This document shows, piece after piece, positions 9,040 through 17,514 of a DNA stretch of 64,000 nucleotides. A model generated the notes under the pieces. It did not search any database and was not told where the DNA came from. It saw nothing but the letters and a program-made list of their open reading frames with translations. Position numbers and translations under genes: made by a program. Source of the stretch: Metabacillus crassostreae (GTDB taxonomy: Bacteria > Bacillota > Bacilli > Bacillales > Bacillaceae); the NCBI RefSeq assembly GCF_016908395.1, contig NZ_JAFBDU010000002.1, forward strand, positions 1 through 64,000. The letters run 5' to 3'. How positions within the stretch are numbered: position 1 is the stretch's first letter; each line of letters starts with the position of its first letter.

Positions 9040-9246
9040 TTATCCCCCAAAGAAAAGATCTAAAATATTCGAAGTAGTTGAAGCTTTTTTATTATAAAAC
9101 TCGGAATAACCACAAGAATTACAATAGACAACGATAAATTGGTTGTTTTGAACATCAAACATCTTTGATAACCCTGTACCTGTCATTGCCACTTCCTTTT
9201 TCCCGGCATCATGACTACCACATTTTATACATCCGTTAGCTTTCAT
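9040..9246 (-). CDS. Small zinc-ribbon protein
   Basis: A 68-aa protein with two Cys pairs, CIKCGSH at residues 5-11 and CNSCGYSEFY near 45, the pattern of a nucleic-acid-type zinc ribbon. The ATG at 9246 is preferred over the upstream GTG at 9255 because GAGGGAG then sits at a normal distance. Such proteins are common in Bacillus and lack a defined role. No operon partner is evident. Confidence 0.75.
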   Translation of the reverse strand: MKANGCIKCGSHDAGKKEVAMTGTGLSKMFDVQNNQFIVVYCNSCGYSEFYNKKASTTSNILDLFFGG

Positions 9247-9396
9247 TACCTTCACTCCCTCAAACTTTACTTATCTATTTTACGGATGACTACTTCCAAA
9301 CGTTTCATTATTCTCCATCAATGTATGTATTACATTACGTCTAAAAGGTATCAAGAGGACAAGTACCACTATATACATTGTTTAATAGCAAAAATA

Positions 9397-9431
9397 GTAA
9401 AAAAACAAAAGGCCGCAAGCGACCTTTTGTT
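9397..9431 (-). terminator. Intrinsic terminator of the yjcZ-type gene
   Basis: On the minus strand ACAAAAGGTCGC pairs with GCGGCCTTTTGT, with a T-run after it (the A-run at 9399-9405 on the plus strand). It lies just after the stop of the 53-aa YjcZ-type gene. Confidence 0.8.
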
Positions 9432-9443
9432 TAATTTGAGTCT

Positions 9444-9605
9444 TTATCCTAAATAAGCAGCTCCAACGATAATTAAAAGAATGAACAATACAACGATTAA
9501 CGCGAAGCCTCTACCTGCACCTGCTACTGGTGCAGCATATCCAGCACCGTAACCTGCGCCACAGCCGTAACCACCATAACCGTATCCACCAAATCCGTAA
9601 CCCAT
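9444..9605 (-). CDS. YjcZ family sporulation-type protein, Gly/Tyr-rich
   Basis: A 53-aa protein with a glycine/tyrosine-rich first half ([14 protein letters not shown]) and a hydrophobic C-terminal helix, [20 protein letters not shown]. That tail is the hallmark of the YjcZ family, often annotated as sporulation proteins in Bacillus, with no defined biochemical role. GGAGG precedes the ATG at 9605. A second, shorter member with nearly the same tail lies 45 bases upstream on the same strand. Confidence 0.85.
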   Translation of the reverse strand: MGYGFGGYGYGGYGCGAGYGAGYAAPVAGAGRGFALIVVLFILLIIVGAAYLG

Positions 9606-9649
9606 TATAACTCCTCCTTTATTTTTAATAAAAAAAATCCTTTACTTTT

Positions 9650-9748
9650 TTAGTAACCAACGAAAGCCGAACCTACAATAATTAGTAGGATGAATAAAAC
9701 AACGATTAACGCAAATCCACCGCCATATCCTGGAGTTGCAACGCTCAT
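9650..9748 (-). CDS. YjcZ family protein, short paralogue
   Basis: A 32-aa protein, [20 protein letters not shown] followed by LLIIVGSAFVGY, essentially the hydrophobic YjcZ tail with a very short leader. AGGGAGGTG precedes the ATG at 9748. The tail is nearly identical to that of the adjacent 53-aa gene, suggesting tandem duplication with loss of the Gly/Tyr region. Like other family members it is expected to sit in a membrane, possibly of the spore. Confidence 0.85.
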   Translation of the reverse strand: MSVATPGYGGGFALIVVLFILLIIVGSAFVGY

Positions 9749-9988
9749 CAACAACACCTCCCTTTCGTTGTAATACTACAATATGAAACTGGGGACTTGT
9801 CTGTAAGGGCATTCGCACAGTTATCAAAAAAAACTTTTAAATTCGTCGTGACAGGCACGCCCCGAGTTTTGTCGATACTTGGACACACCTGTTTGCAAAA
9901 TTGTAAGATTTGGTTTTGTTATTATGGGAGAATAAAATGTTACAATGACAATAATGAATGGAAAGACTACAAAGGATCAGGTGATATA

Positions 9989-10597
9989 ATGAAGAAGTTT
10001 GTATTTTTTTTAATGTGTCTTTTATGCATGATACCAACAATATCTTTTGCACATACAACGATTACGAATTCTACACCTAGTGAAGGTGCAGTGGTTACAA
10101 GTGATTTGTCTGAGTTATCAGTTGAATTTGCTGAAGAAATCGAAAACCAAAGTACATTGTTATTAACTAATGAAAATGGAGAAGATATACCTCTTGATTC
10201 CATTACCGTAAATGATAATATCGTTACTGGAAATTTGAGCACACCTTTAGAGAATGGAAATTACACAATAACATGGAAAATAGCTGCAAAGGATGGTCAT
10301 GCGATTAGCGGGGAAATACCATTTACTGTTGAAGCTATTACAAAAGAAGACTCAGTTGAGGAAATTCCAAAACAAACTGAAAATGTCCAAACTGAGCAAG
10401 AAAACAAAGATGACAGCTCCACTAATACGGAAAGCTCTAGTACGGAAGAATTAAGTGAAGACTCAGAGTTAACTGAAGCAAATGAAAGTGAAAATGTTCA
10501 AGAAAATAAGGCTTCATTACTACCAACAATTTCAGTTATTGTTTTAGTTGTATTATTAGGTGCTGGAATATTAATGTTAATGCGTAAAAAGAGGTAA
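9989..10597 (+). CDS. copC: Exported CopC-domain protein, membrane-anchored
   Basis: A 202-aa protein with a signal peptide (KKFVFFLMCLLCMIPTISFA), then a CopC domain starting at the conserved His just after cleavage (HTTITNSTPSEG) and containing KDGHAISGEIPF near 105-117. An acidic Ser/Glu-rich linker follows, then one C-terminal transmembrane helix with a basic end. CopC domains bind copper outside the membrane. The start is the ATG at 9989 after AAAGGATCAGGTG; longer upstream starts have no ribosome binding site and would bury the signal peptide. The CopD gene follows 2 bases after the stop. Confidence 0.88.
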   Translation: MKKFVFFLMCLLCMIPTISFAHTTITNSTPSEGAVVTSDLSELSVEFAEEIENQSTLLLTNENGEDIPLDSITVNDNIVTGNLSTPLENGNYTITWKIAAKDGHAISGEIPFTVEAITKEDSVEEIPKQTENVQTEQENKDDSSTNTESSSTEELSEDSELTEANESENVQENKASLLPTISVIVLVVLLGAGILMLMRKKR

Positions 10598-10599
10598 GT

Positions 10600-11682
10600 A
10601 TGCAGCAAATCATTCCATTAACACAATATGTAACATATATGCTTTTTTCTTATTTAGTTGGATATATTGTTTTACAATATGTACCTGAATCAATGAAACC
10701 GAGCATTAAAATCTCAAAACCAAGTCTTTTACTAGCAGTTTTAGGAATTATCATATTAACTTTTTTACCAGTCGTTGAAGTTATTTTATTTTTTTCAACT
10801 GAAGGACTTTTTAGCTTAACAGCGTATTCAATCTTAACCGAGTTTCAAGTTGGCATCGCTTGGTTATACGGAAGCTTTTTTGCTGTATTATTATGGATGA
10901 CCATATATGTTTCAGGATCAAAATATTTACAATCTATATTTTTGCTCTTGATGATTTTATCTATTGGTTATTCAAGTCACGCATCAACACTAAACTTATG
11001 GTCTGGTTTATTTTCACACTCCATTCATTTTCTTGTTGTTACGATGTGGGTGGGCGTTCTAATACATGTTAGCTGGATTGCAAAGGGTAATGAAAATTGG
11101 TCTAATTTCTTAAAATGGTTTACTCCATTTACAATTGGATTATTTTTAATTACAACAATCTCCGGAATATTTTTAATGCTTTTTGTTGTTCAGCCAGGAG
11201 ATTATTTTAATTCCTGGGTTCTGCCTTATGGACAAATGATTTTATTAAAACATATAAGTATCATTCCAATCTTAGCTTTTGCATTAATCAATGGATTTCT
11301 TGCTAAAAAAGCAGGACAGGATCCCCATTTTAACCCTATTAAATGGGTGCAAGCAGAAACCTTAATACTAATGCTCGTCTTTTTTATTACAGGTGTTCTA
11401 GGAACTTTACCACCTCCTCATCAAGTGAACGCGACTGTAATCCAGGAAGGACCAGCTTTTTGGTTGGAAAGTATTCTCAATTATGAAATTGTTGCTCCAT
11501 TAACTGTTCAGTTTTCACCAGTTTTTGAAGGAATTTCATTACTTTTCATCGCCTTTATTTTTTTAGGTATGATTATTCTAAGCTTTTATAAAAGACTTTC
11601 ACCATTCATAGCATTAGGATTTGCTTTAACATTTATTGTAGCAACATATTTAGGACTTATGTTTTCAATTTTAATTAAGTAA
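10600..11682 (+). CDS. copD: CopD-type copper transport membrane protein
   Basis: A 360-aa integral membrane protein with about eight to nine helices of the CopD family. Potential metal-binding His residues lie in helices (SSHASTLNLWSGLFSHSIHF near 126-146, LKHISIIPILAF near 211). The family is paired with CopC in copper uptake; in B. subtilis the two parts are fused in YcnJ. Here they are separate genes 2 bases apart, with AAAGAGG before the ATG, so they are co-transcribed. A strong terminator follows. Confidence 0.85.
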   Translation: MQQIIPLTQYVTYMLFSYLVGYIVLQYVPESMKPSIKISKPSLLLAVLGIIILTFLPVVEVILFFSTEGLFSLTAYSILTEFQVGIAWLYGSFFAVLLWMTIYVSGSKYLQSIFLLLMILSIGYSSHASTLNLWSGLFSHSIHFLVVTMWVGVLIHVSWIAKGNENWSNFLKWFTPFTIGLFLITTISGIFLMLFVVQPGDYFNSWVLPYGQMILLKHISIIPILAFALINGFLAKKAGQDPHFNPIKWVQAETLILMLVFFITGVLGTLPPPHQVNATVIQEGPAFWLESILNYEIVAPLTVQFSPVFEGISLLFIAFIFLGMIILSFYKRLSPFIALGFALTFIVATYLGLMFSILIK

Positions 11683-11730
11683 GACACAAGGAAATTTTGT
11701 AGTAGATTTACTATCTAGTTTTTTCCGAGA

Positions 11731-11787
11731 AAAAAGGATGAATCAATTTAACAGGAGTACTTCCCTTAAAATTGATTCATCCTTTTT
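11731..11787 (+). terminator. Strong intrinsic terminator after copD
   Basis: AAAAAGGATGAATCAATTT pairs perfectly with AAATTGATTCATCCTTTTT around an 18-base loop. With A- and T-rich flanks it may work in both directions. The rest of the gap to 11935 shows nothing recognisable. Confidence 0.85.
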
Positions 11788-11935
11788 ATTATAGTCTGGA
11801 TGTTGCTAATAAAACTTTAAGAATACAGTTCAGTTTTATAGCCCTCATATATCTTTTCTTCAAGTATCAAGTCACTTTATGCTATAAACAATTTTTACAC
11901 CACTTAGCCTGTATAACCTTTCAAAAAAACAGTTA

Positions 11936-13240
11936 TTAACCTACTATTTTCTTTTGCTCTGACCTAGCAACAGTTATGCCAGTTGATTCTTCAAAATTAT
12001 AAAGGCTAGTTGGTAAATCTGTAAATCGTTCTAGTTCATTATAAGCAGGTATTCCATGATATGACATATCAAGACCTTCTTCTTCCTCCTCTTCTGTTGC
12101 TCTTAAACCAACAGTGATATCAGCTATTTTTGCAATAGCTATACCTCCGGCTAATCCCCAAACTGCAACTACTAATGCTCCAAGCACCTGTATTCCAAGC
12201 AGAGAAATAGATCCAGTTGTAAATAAACCCTCTGTTGAATCAAATAATCCTACTGCAATCGTTCCAAAAATCCCATTAAATCCATGAACAGCAACTGCTC
12301 CTACAGGATCATCAATTTTCATATTATCTATTAACAAAGTTGCATAGATAACAATAATTCCACTTATAGCGCCAATTATAATGGCACTCCCTTGATCAAC
12401 AAATGCACAGCCAGCTGTTATAGCTACTAAACCTGAAAGTACTCCATTAATCGTCATACTTGGATCTGCTTTACCAAACTTATTCATTGTTAAAAGTAAC
12501 GTCACAGTTCCTCCACTTGCACCAGCAAGCATTGTATTGATTGCTATTGAAGCTAAAGATGCATCAGAAGCATCTAATGTACTACCACTATTAAAAGCGA
12601 ACCAACCAAACCACAAAATAAAAGCTCCACTCGATGCTAATGGTATATTACTAGGTGCAAAAACATTCACACTGCCATCATTGTTAAATCTACCTTTTCT
12701 AGCACCTAGTAATTTTGCTATGGCTAATGCGGCAAATCCTCCAACAGCATGAATAGCTGCTGATCCTGCAAAATCCTTCATTCCTAATTGCGCCAACCAT
12801 CCGTCACTATTCCAAATCCAATGACCTGATATTGGATAAATAAGTAATGTGATAAGTGCGGCTGCAATAATATAAGCTTTAAAATTCATTCGTTCTGCGA
12901 CTGCTCCAGAAACAATTGATACACAAGCAATAGCAAAACCCATTTGAAATAACACAAATGCTTCACTTGGCAACTCAAGTCCAAGATTAATATTTTCAGG
13001 GCTTCCAAAGAGGCTTGTACCGATTAAACCGAATGCATCTTCTCCAAACATAATCCCAAAGCCTATTAACCAAAATGCTAATGCTCCGATAGTTAAATCC
13101 ACAAAAATCTTCATCGTAACATTTACAGCATTTTTCGTTCGAACTAGACCTGCCTCTAATAAACTGAAGCCACCCTCCATGAATAATACCATCGCAGCTG
13201 CTATGACAATCCACACAGTATTTAAATGAATAAGTTCCAT
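11936..13240 (-). CDS. amt: Ammonium transporter (Amt/NrgA)
   Basis: A 434-aa Amt family channel for ammonium/ammonia uptake, with 11 helices. Motifs: GGFSLLEAGLVRTKN near 23, the two pore His residues in AIHAVGGFAALAIA and VAVHGFNGIFGTIA, and FILWFGWFAFNSGS between them. The C-terminal tail after TVGLRATEEEEEEGLD is longer than in B. subtilis NrgA. It starts 2 bases after the glnK stop, the reverse of the B. subtilis amt-glnK gene order. Expression should follow the GlnR/TnrA-controlled promoter upstream of glnK. Confidence 0.95.
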   Translation of the reverse strand: MELIHLNTVWIVIAAAMVLFMEGGFSLLEAGLVRTKNAVNVTMKIFVDLTIGALAFWLIGFGIMFGEDAFGLIGTSLFGSPENINLGLELPSEAFVLFQMGFAIACVSIVSGAVAERMNFKAYIIAAALITLLIYPISGHWIWNSDGWLAQLGMKDFAGSAAIHAVGGFAALAIAKLLGARKGRFNNDGSVNVFAPSNIPLASSGAFILWFGWFAFNSGSTLDASDASLASIAINTMLAGASGGTVTLLLTMNKFGKADPSMTINGVLSGLVAITAGCAFVDQGSAIIIGAISGIIVIYATLLIDNMKIDDPVGAVAVHGFNGIFGTIAVGLFDSTEGLFTTGSISLLGIQVLGALVVAVWGLAGGIAIAKIADITVGLRATEEEEEEGLDMSYHGIPAYNELERFTDLPTSLYNFEESTGITVARSEQKKIVG

Positions 13241-13242
13241 CT

Positions 13243-13605
13243 TTAGAAGCCTCCCTTCATTGTTAGATCGTCAATCGTTATATCCGGCTCACCAGTTCGA
13301 ATATTATATGCTTCAAGAATTGGGTAAACATAGATCTTTCCGTCTCCATCTTCGCCTGTTTGTGCTGAATCAATAATTGTCTTAATTGTTAAATCAATCA
13401 TGTGATCTGATAATACAATTTCTAGTTTTATTTTTGGATGTAGCGTTACATTGTAGTTTTTCCCTCTATATACACCTTTTGTATCCTTTTGCTTTCCTCT
13501 TCCAACTACTTGAGAAACAGTAAAGCCTGTAATCCCTATACTCTTTAACCCCTTTATCGTTTCGGTAATTTTTTGAGGTCTTATAATCGCTTCTATTTTC
13601 TTCAA
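13243..13605 (-). CDS. glnK: P-II nitrogen regulatory protein (GlnK/NrgB)
   Basis: A 120-aa PII protein that gates the ammonium channel and can bind TnrA in Bacillus. The TTG at 13605 is chosen because AAGGTGG lies 5 bases upstream and the protein then begins like other PII proteins ((M)KKIEAIIRP). The T-loop YRGKNYNV keeps Tyr51, the residue uridylylated in enteric bacteria, although Firmicutes generally lack that modification. The B-loop reads TGEDGDGKIYVYPI. The gene precedes amt by 2 bases, so the channel and its regulator are made together. Confidence 0.95.
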   Translation of the reverse strand: MKKIEAIIRPQKITETIKGLKSIGITGFTVSQVVGRGKQKDTKGVYRGKNYNVTLHPKIKLEIVLSDHMIDLTIKTIIDSAQTGEDGDGKIYVYPILEAYNIRTGEPDITIDDLTMKGGF

Positions 13606-13622
13606 TTTTACCACCTTTTGTT

Positions 13623-13681
13623 TGTTAGGTTTTCTAACATTATTATGTTAAGTATTATAACACCACCAACAAAAGAGTCAA
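13623..13681 (-). promoter_or_regulatory. Sigma-A promoter of glnK-amt with two perfect GlnR/TnrA boxes
   Basis: On the minus strand -35 TTGACT (13681-13676), a 16-base spacer and -10 TATAAT (13659-13654). Two 17-bp boxes match TGTNA-N7-TNACA exactly: TGTTATAATACTTAACA (13662-13646), covering the -10, and TGTTAGGTTTTCTAACA (13639-13623), downstream of it. Centres are 23 bases apart. Boxes over and after the -10 suggest repression, unlike the upstream TnrA activation site of B. subtilis nrgAB. Confidence 0.85.
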
Positions 13682-13772
13682 TACTTTAACAGGTAAAAGT
13701 TTTCAGAAAAAATAGAATAAATATTTAGGAGCCTTATCAATACAATAATTTTATAAGAAAAGATCAATAAAA

Positions 13773-13812
13773 CAAAAAAGTGTTCACAGGAATATCGCTT
13801 CCTTGTGAACAC
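13773..13812 (-). terminator. Terminator of the proline operon
   Basis: On the minus strand GTGTTCACAAGGAA pairs with TTCCTGTGAACAC, followed by a T-rich run. It lies 18 bases beyond the proA stop and ends the proI-proB-proA transcript. Confidence 0.85.
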
Positions 13813-13829
13813 CTACTGCTAAAATATTA

Positions 13830-15092
13830 TTATCTTATTTGACCATTACCACTCATTAAAAACTTAACTGTTGTTAATGCAGGTAATCCCATTGGACCAC
13901 GAGCATGTAATTTTTGTGTAGATATACCAATTTCTGCACCAAATCCTAATGCACCACCATCAGTAAAGCGTGTAGAAGCATTATGATATAAAGCTGACGC
14001 ATCTACTAAACTCATAAATAATTTTGCAGTTGCTTTGTTCTCCGTTACAATTGCTTCAGAATGCTTCGTACCATATGATTCAATATGGTCAATAGCTTCT
14101 TCAACATTATTTACTGTTTTAACAGCAAGATCTAAGCTTAGATATTCATTTGCCCAGTCTTCTTCATTTGCTAAAACAGAGTTTGGAATATACTTCAAAG
14201 CAGTTTCGTCACCATGAACAGAAATCCCATGCTCTTTAAGTGTTTGAATTAATTTTGCACTGTTTTTCTCCAGCCATTCTTTATGAATGATCGCTGTTTC
14301 AAGTGCGTTACACACTGCTGGACGGTCCGTTTTTGCATTGACAAGAATGTTTAATGCTTTTTCAACATCTGCTTCAACATCAATATATAAATGACAATTC
14401 CCAACACCTGTTTCAAGCACAGGTACTGTTGCATTGTTTACAACTGCACTAATAAGTGATCCTCCACCCCTTGGAATTAACACATCAATATGCTCTTTCA
14501 TTGTAAAAAGCTGTTGTGTAGCTTCACGGTCAGTGCTTGCAATAAATTGCACCGCATCTTTTGGGATTTTAGTATTACCTAGTGCTTCATGCATAACTTG
14601 CACGATCGCTTTGTTTGATGATAAAGCAGATGATCCGCCTTTTAATACGATGGCATTTCCTGATTTAAGCGCAAGTCCTGTAGCATCTACAGTAACATTA
14701 GGACGTGCTTCATAAATCATACCAATAACTCCTAGAGGTACTGTTACCTTTTCAACAAGCAAGCCATTTTCAAGCGTCCAATTCGAGATTGTTTTACCTG
14801 TAGGATCCTCTAAAGTAGCAACTTGACGAAGACCATCAGCAAAGTCTGTTATTCGTTCTTTAGATAATGAAAGTCGATCCATATAAGCCTCTTCATATCC
14901 CTTTTCTCGACCAGCCTGAAGATCCTTTTCATTTTCATCTAAAATATATTGAAATTTTTGCTCTAATTGATCTGCTAAAACATGTAGTGCTTCATTTTTC
15001 TCTTCTGTTGATAATAAACTAACCTTTTTCGCTGCTTTTTTAGCTGCTATTGCTTGTGCTTCAACGTTTGTTTGTTCTTTTGTTACAGACAT
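13830..15092 (-). CDS. proA: Gamma-glutamyl phosphate reductase
   Basis: A 420-aa enzyme that reduces gamma-glutamyl phosphate to glutamate semialdehyde with NADPH, the second step of proline synthesis, in the cytosol. It has the aldehyde-dehydrogenase-like fold, with VPLGVIGMIYEARPNVT near 116, KGGSSALSSN near 150, and the catalytic Cys in DRPAVCNALETA near 255. ALYHNASTRFTDGGALGFG near the C-terminus is diagnostic. AAGGAGG precedes the ATG; proB ends 14 bases upstream. Length is typical. Confidence 0.97.
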   Translation of the reverse strand: MSVTKEQTNVEAQAIAAKKAAKKVSLLSTEEKNEALHVLADQLEQKFQYILDENEKDLQAGREKGYEEAYMDRLSLSKERITDFADGLRQVATLEDPTGKTISNWTLENGLLVEKVTVPLGVIGMIYEARPNVTVDATGLALKSGNAIVLKGGSSALSSNKAIVQVMHEALGNTKIPKDAVQFIASTDREATQQLFTMKEHIDVLIPRGGGSLISAVVNNATVPVLETGVGNCHLYIDVEADVEKALNILVNAKTDRPAVCNALETAIIHKEWLEKNSAKLIQTLKEHGISVHGDETALKYIPNSVLANEEDWANEYLSLDLAVKTVNNVEEAIDHIESYGTKHSEAIVTENKATAKLFMSLVDASALYHNASTRFTDGGALGFGAEIGISTQKLHARGPMGLPALTTVKFLMSGNGQIR

Positions 15093-15106
15093 GCAATTCC
15101 TCCTTT

Positions 15107-16237
15107 TTATACTCCAACAGGTAATGATAATTCAAGCTCACAAACAAGATCATCAAAGTGTACAACTTCTTGTTTCTTAGCGTCTTCACCAGTTGTATTC
15201 CTAATTTCTTCTAATTCTTCATTCGAATAATTGACAACTCCAAGACCAATTCTTTCACCTTCATGATCAAGAATACGGATTACTGAACCTTTTTCGAATT
15301 GTCCATTTACTTGTTCTATATCTGAAGAGTAAATACTGTGCTTATGATCTGCAATTGACATCTTCACATGTTGATTAATCACAAGTTCACCTTCTGGACC
15401 CGAATGGAAGGCAATCCATTGCTTCTTCTGATTTAAGTTAACTGTTTCATTAGTTACTTCAAAATAAGTTCCTCTCGCGTCACCATTAACAGCATCACCT
15501 AAAATATTTGATACAGTAGCTTTACCTAAGAATGTCGATATACCTGAAGCCATTGCAATCTTTACAGCATCAATTTTCGATTTCATTCCCCCTGTACCAA
15601 CATTACTTCCGGATTCTCCAGCTCCCTCTTCTATCTCAGGTGTAATTTCATATACCTTTTCAAGCAGCTTTGCTTCATCATTTTTACGAGGATCTGAATC
15701 ATATAAACCATCTATATCTGATAAAATGATCAATTGATCAGCTTCTACTAATCCTGCAACTTTTGCTGATAAAGTATCATTATCACCAAACTTCAAGCGA
15801 TCTACTGTTACTGTGTCATTTTCATTTACAATTGGTATAATTCCACGCTCTAATAAAACATTTAATGTGTTTCTTACATTGTTATAGCGATATTCGTCAG
15901 AAAAGTCACTACGAGTAATTAAGATTTGTGACGCCACATAGCCATGCGATAAAAAGATTTCTGAATATGCTTCAATTAATAACCCTTGACCAATCGAAGC
16001 TGCAGCTTGCTTTTCTGGTAATGACGTTGGTCGATCAATACAACCTAGCTTTCGATATCCTGCGGCAACTGCTCCAGAAGATACGAATACAATTTCATGA
16101 CCTTCATCTTTTAACAATGCTATTTCATCTGCTAATTTCTCTAGTTTACGTCGACTTATTTCACCGTGTCGACTTGTTAATGAACTGCTTCCTACTTTTA
16201 TTACAACCCGTTTTTTCTCATTGTCTAGGGCCGTCAT
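15107..16237 (-). CDS. proB: Glutamate 5-kinase with C-terminal PUA domain
   Basis: A 376-aa kinase that phosphorylates glutamate for proline synthesis. The amino-acid kinase domain opens with KRVVIKVGSSSLTS and includes FVSSGAVAAGYRKL, PIVNENDTV, FGDNDTLSA and ILSDIDGLYDSDP. A PUA domain fills the C-terminal third (about 280-355). The ATG at 16237 is preferred over one 36 bases upstream because CAGGAGTGATAGA precedes it. proB enzymes are usually feedback-inhibited by proline. It lies between proI and proA on one transcript. Confidence 0.96.
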   Translation of the reverse strand: MTALDNEKKRVVIKVGSSSLTSRHGEISRRKLEKLADEIALLKDEGHEIVFVSSGAVAAGYRKLGCIDRPTSLPEKQAAASIGQGLLIEAYSEIFLSHGYVASQILITRSDFSDEYRYNNVRNTLNVLLERGIIPIVNENDTVTVDRLKFGDNDTLSAKVAGLVEADQLIILSDIDGLYDSDPRKNDEAKLLEKVYEITPEIEEGAGESGSNVGTGGMKSKIDAVKIAMASGISTFLGKATVSNILGDAVNGDARGTYFEVTNETVNLNQKKQWIAFHSGPEGELVINQHVKMSIADHKHSIYSSDIEQVNGQFEKGSVIRILDHEGERIGLGVVNYSNEELEEIRNTTGEDAKKQEVVHFDDLVCELELSLPVGV

Positions 16238-16298
16238 TCTATCACTCCTGAGTTGTTTTTGTCTCTTTATCATTAAAAATTCCGTTTAAACTTATAAA

Positions 16299-17150
16299 CT
16301 ATTTATTTGCAGTAACCAATAAGCTTTCCTGTATTTGCTCACTAATTTCCTTTGAGCGTATTGCTGCATGTTCAACAGCTTTAGAGATTGCTAGACCTCC
16401 ACCATTATCATCAAGTGCTTTTAATCCTGCAGCTGTTGTACCATTAGGAGACGTTACCTTCTCCCTAAGAACAGTTGGAGTTACATCTTGCTCTTGAATC
16501 ATTTTAGCAGCACCTACTATCGTTTGAGCGATGATTTGTCTTGTTGTTTCAACATCAAAACCTGCTTCTGAACCTTGCTTCTCCATATGCTCCATTAAAT
16601 AGTAAAAGTATGCTGGACCACTTCCTGCAAGACCTGTGAAGATATCCATATCCTTTTCTTTAATCGTATAGACTTCACCTATGCACCCTAGTAATTCTTG
16701 AGTTAAAATAATATTCTCATTTGATGTTGCATGACCTGGGGAAATTGCTGTAGCTGATTCTCCGATTGTACTTGACGTATTCGGCATGACTCTCACTACC
16801 TGTTGGCCATTATGAAGGTTTTGTTCAAGATATGTTGTTGTGATACCTGCTAGAACAGATAGTACGAGTTGATTTGCTCTGATTTGACCAATTAAGTTAT
16901 TTAAAGCTTTTTCCACATCTTTTGGTTTCATAGCTAAGATAAAAACATCTATTTGATCAAACTGTAACTGATCTAGTTTGATTCCTTTTATTCCATGTTT
17001 AGCTTCTAAAGCAGCTAGTCGTTCACCATTTGAACGATTTGTTGCTATAATTTGATGTGCTGGTATCTTCTTAGAATTTACTAAACCAGATATCATTGCT
17101 TCAGCCATCGAACCTGCACCTATAAACGCAACTGTCTTTTCGTGTAGCAT
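16299..17150 (-). CDS. proI: Pyrroline-5-carboxylate reductase (ProI/ProC type)
   Basis: A 283-aa NAD(P)H-dependent enzyme for the last step of proline synthesis. The Rossmann motif VAFIGAGSMAEAMISG lies at the N-terminus; LSVLAGITTTYLEQ, VVRVMPNTSSTIGESATA and LAGSGPAYFYYLMEHM follow, and VTSPNGTTAAGL marks the active site. The ATG at 17150 sits after TTGGAGAG; the longer frame upstream lacks a ribosome binding site. It heads proI-proB-proA, so the whole route from glutamate to proline is in one operon. No T-box leader is visible. Confidence 0.95.
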   Translation of the reverse strand: MLHEKTVAFIGAGSMAEAMISGLVNSKKIPAHQIIATNRSNGERLAALEAKHGIKGIKLDQLQFDQIDVFILAMKPKDVEKALNNLIGQIRANQLVLSVLAGITTTYLEQNLHNGQQVVRVMPNTSSTIGESATAISPGHATSNENIILTQELLGCIGEVYTIKEKDMDIFTGLAGSGPAYFYYLMEHMEKQGSEAGFDVETTRQIIAQTIVGAAKMIQEQDVTPTVLREKVTSPNGTTAAGLKALDDNGGGLAISKAVEHAAIRSKEISEQIQESLLVTANK

Positions 17151-17203
17151 CTCATCTCTCCAATATCGTTCGTATTTTTGTTCGTATTTTTGCTCACGAC
17201 TTA

Positions 17204-17231
17204 ATACTAACACGCTCAATTTTATTATCAA
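17204..17231 (-). promoter_or_regulatory. Probable sigma-A promoter of the proline operon
   Basis: On the minus strand TTGATA (17231-17226), 16 bases, TAGTAT (17209-17204), about 55 bases before the proI start. Between promoter and start, AAAAATACGAAC is repeated in tandem (about 17166-17190), with no evident function. Confidence 0.5.
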
Positions 17232-17305
17232 GGTATAAGCGATATGTTGTGAGTATTTCTTCCAATTAGTGAGTGTAAGCGTTACCATCTATACATATTT
17301 ACTTC

Positions 17306-17335
17306 AAAAAGCGTCTCAGACCTGATAAACGCTTC
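17306..17335 (-). terminator. Hairpin upstream of the proline operon
   Basis: On the minus strand AAGCGTTTATCAGG...GACGCTTTTTG forms a 6-bp stem with a T-run. It lies upstream of the predicted proI promoter, so it probably ends transcripts from the decayed region to its right. Confidence 0.5.
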
Positions 17336-17514
17336 TCAACCCTTATTTTAAGGAATTACTTAATTCAAATATTGAAAATGTTTATGATATTCAACTAAAT
17401 TTAGCAAACATGATTTCAATCAAATGTTTTTTAGGACAAGTTATCTCCTTTTTATCTTTTGATTTATCGAAAACAAGATCAAGCTTAAACCACTGTACTC
17501 AAATTTATTTTTAA

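Noticed and set aside
17151-17340. T-box leader upstream of the proline operon
   Set aside because: Some proline operons have one, but no AGGGTGGNACCGCG-type block or specifier loop is present; only a simple hairpin is seen.
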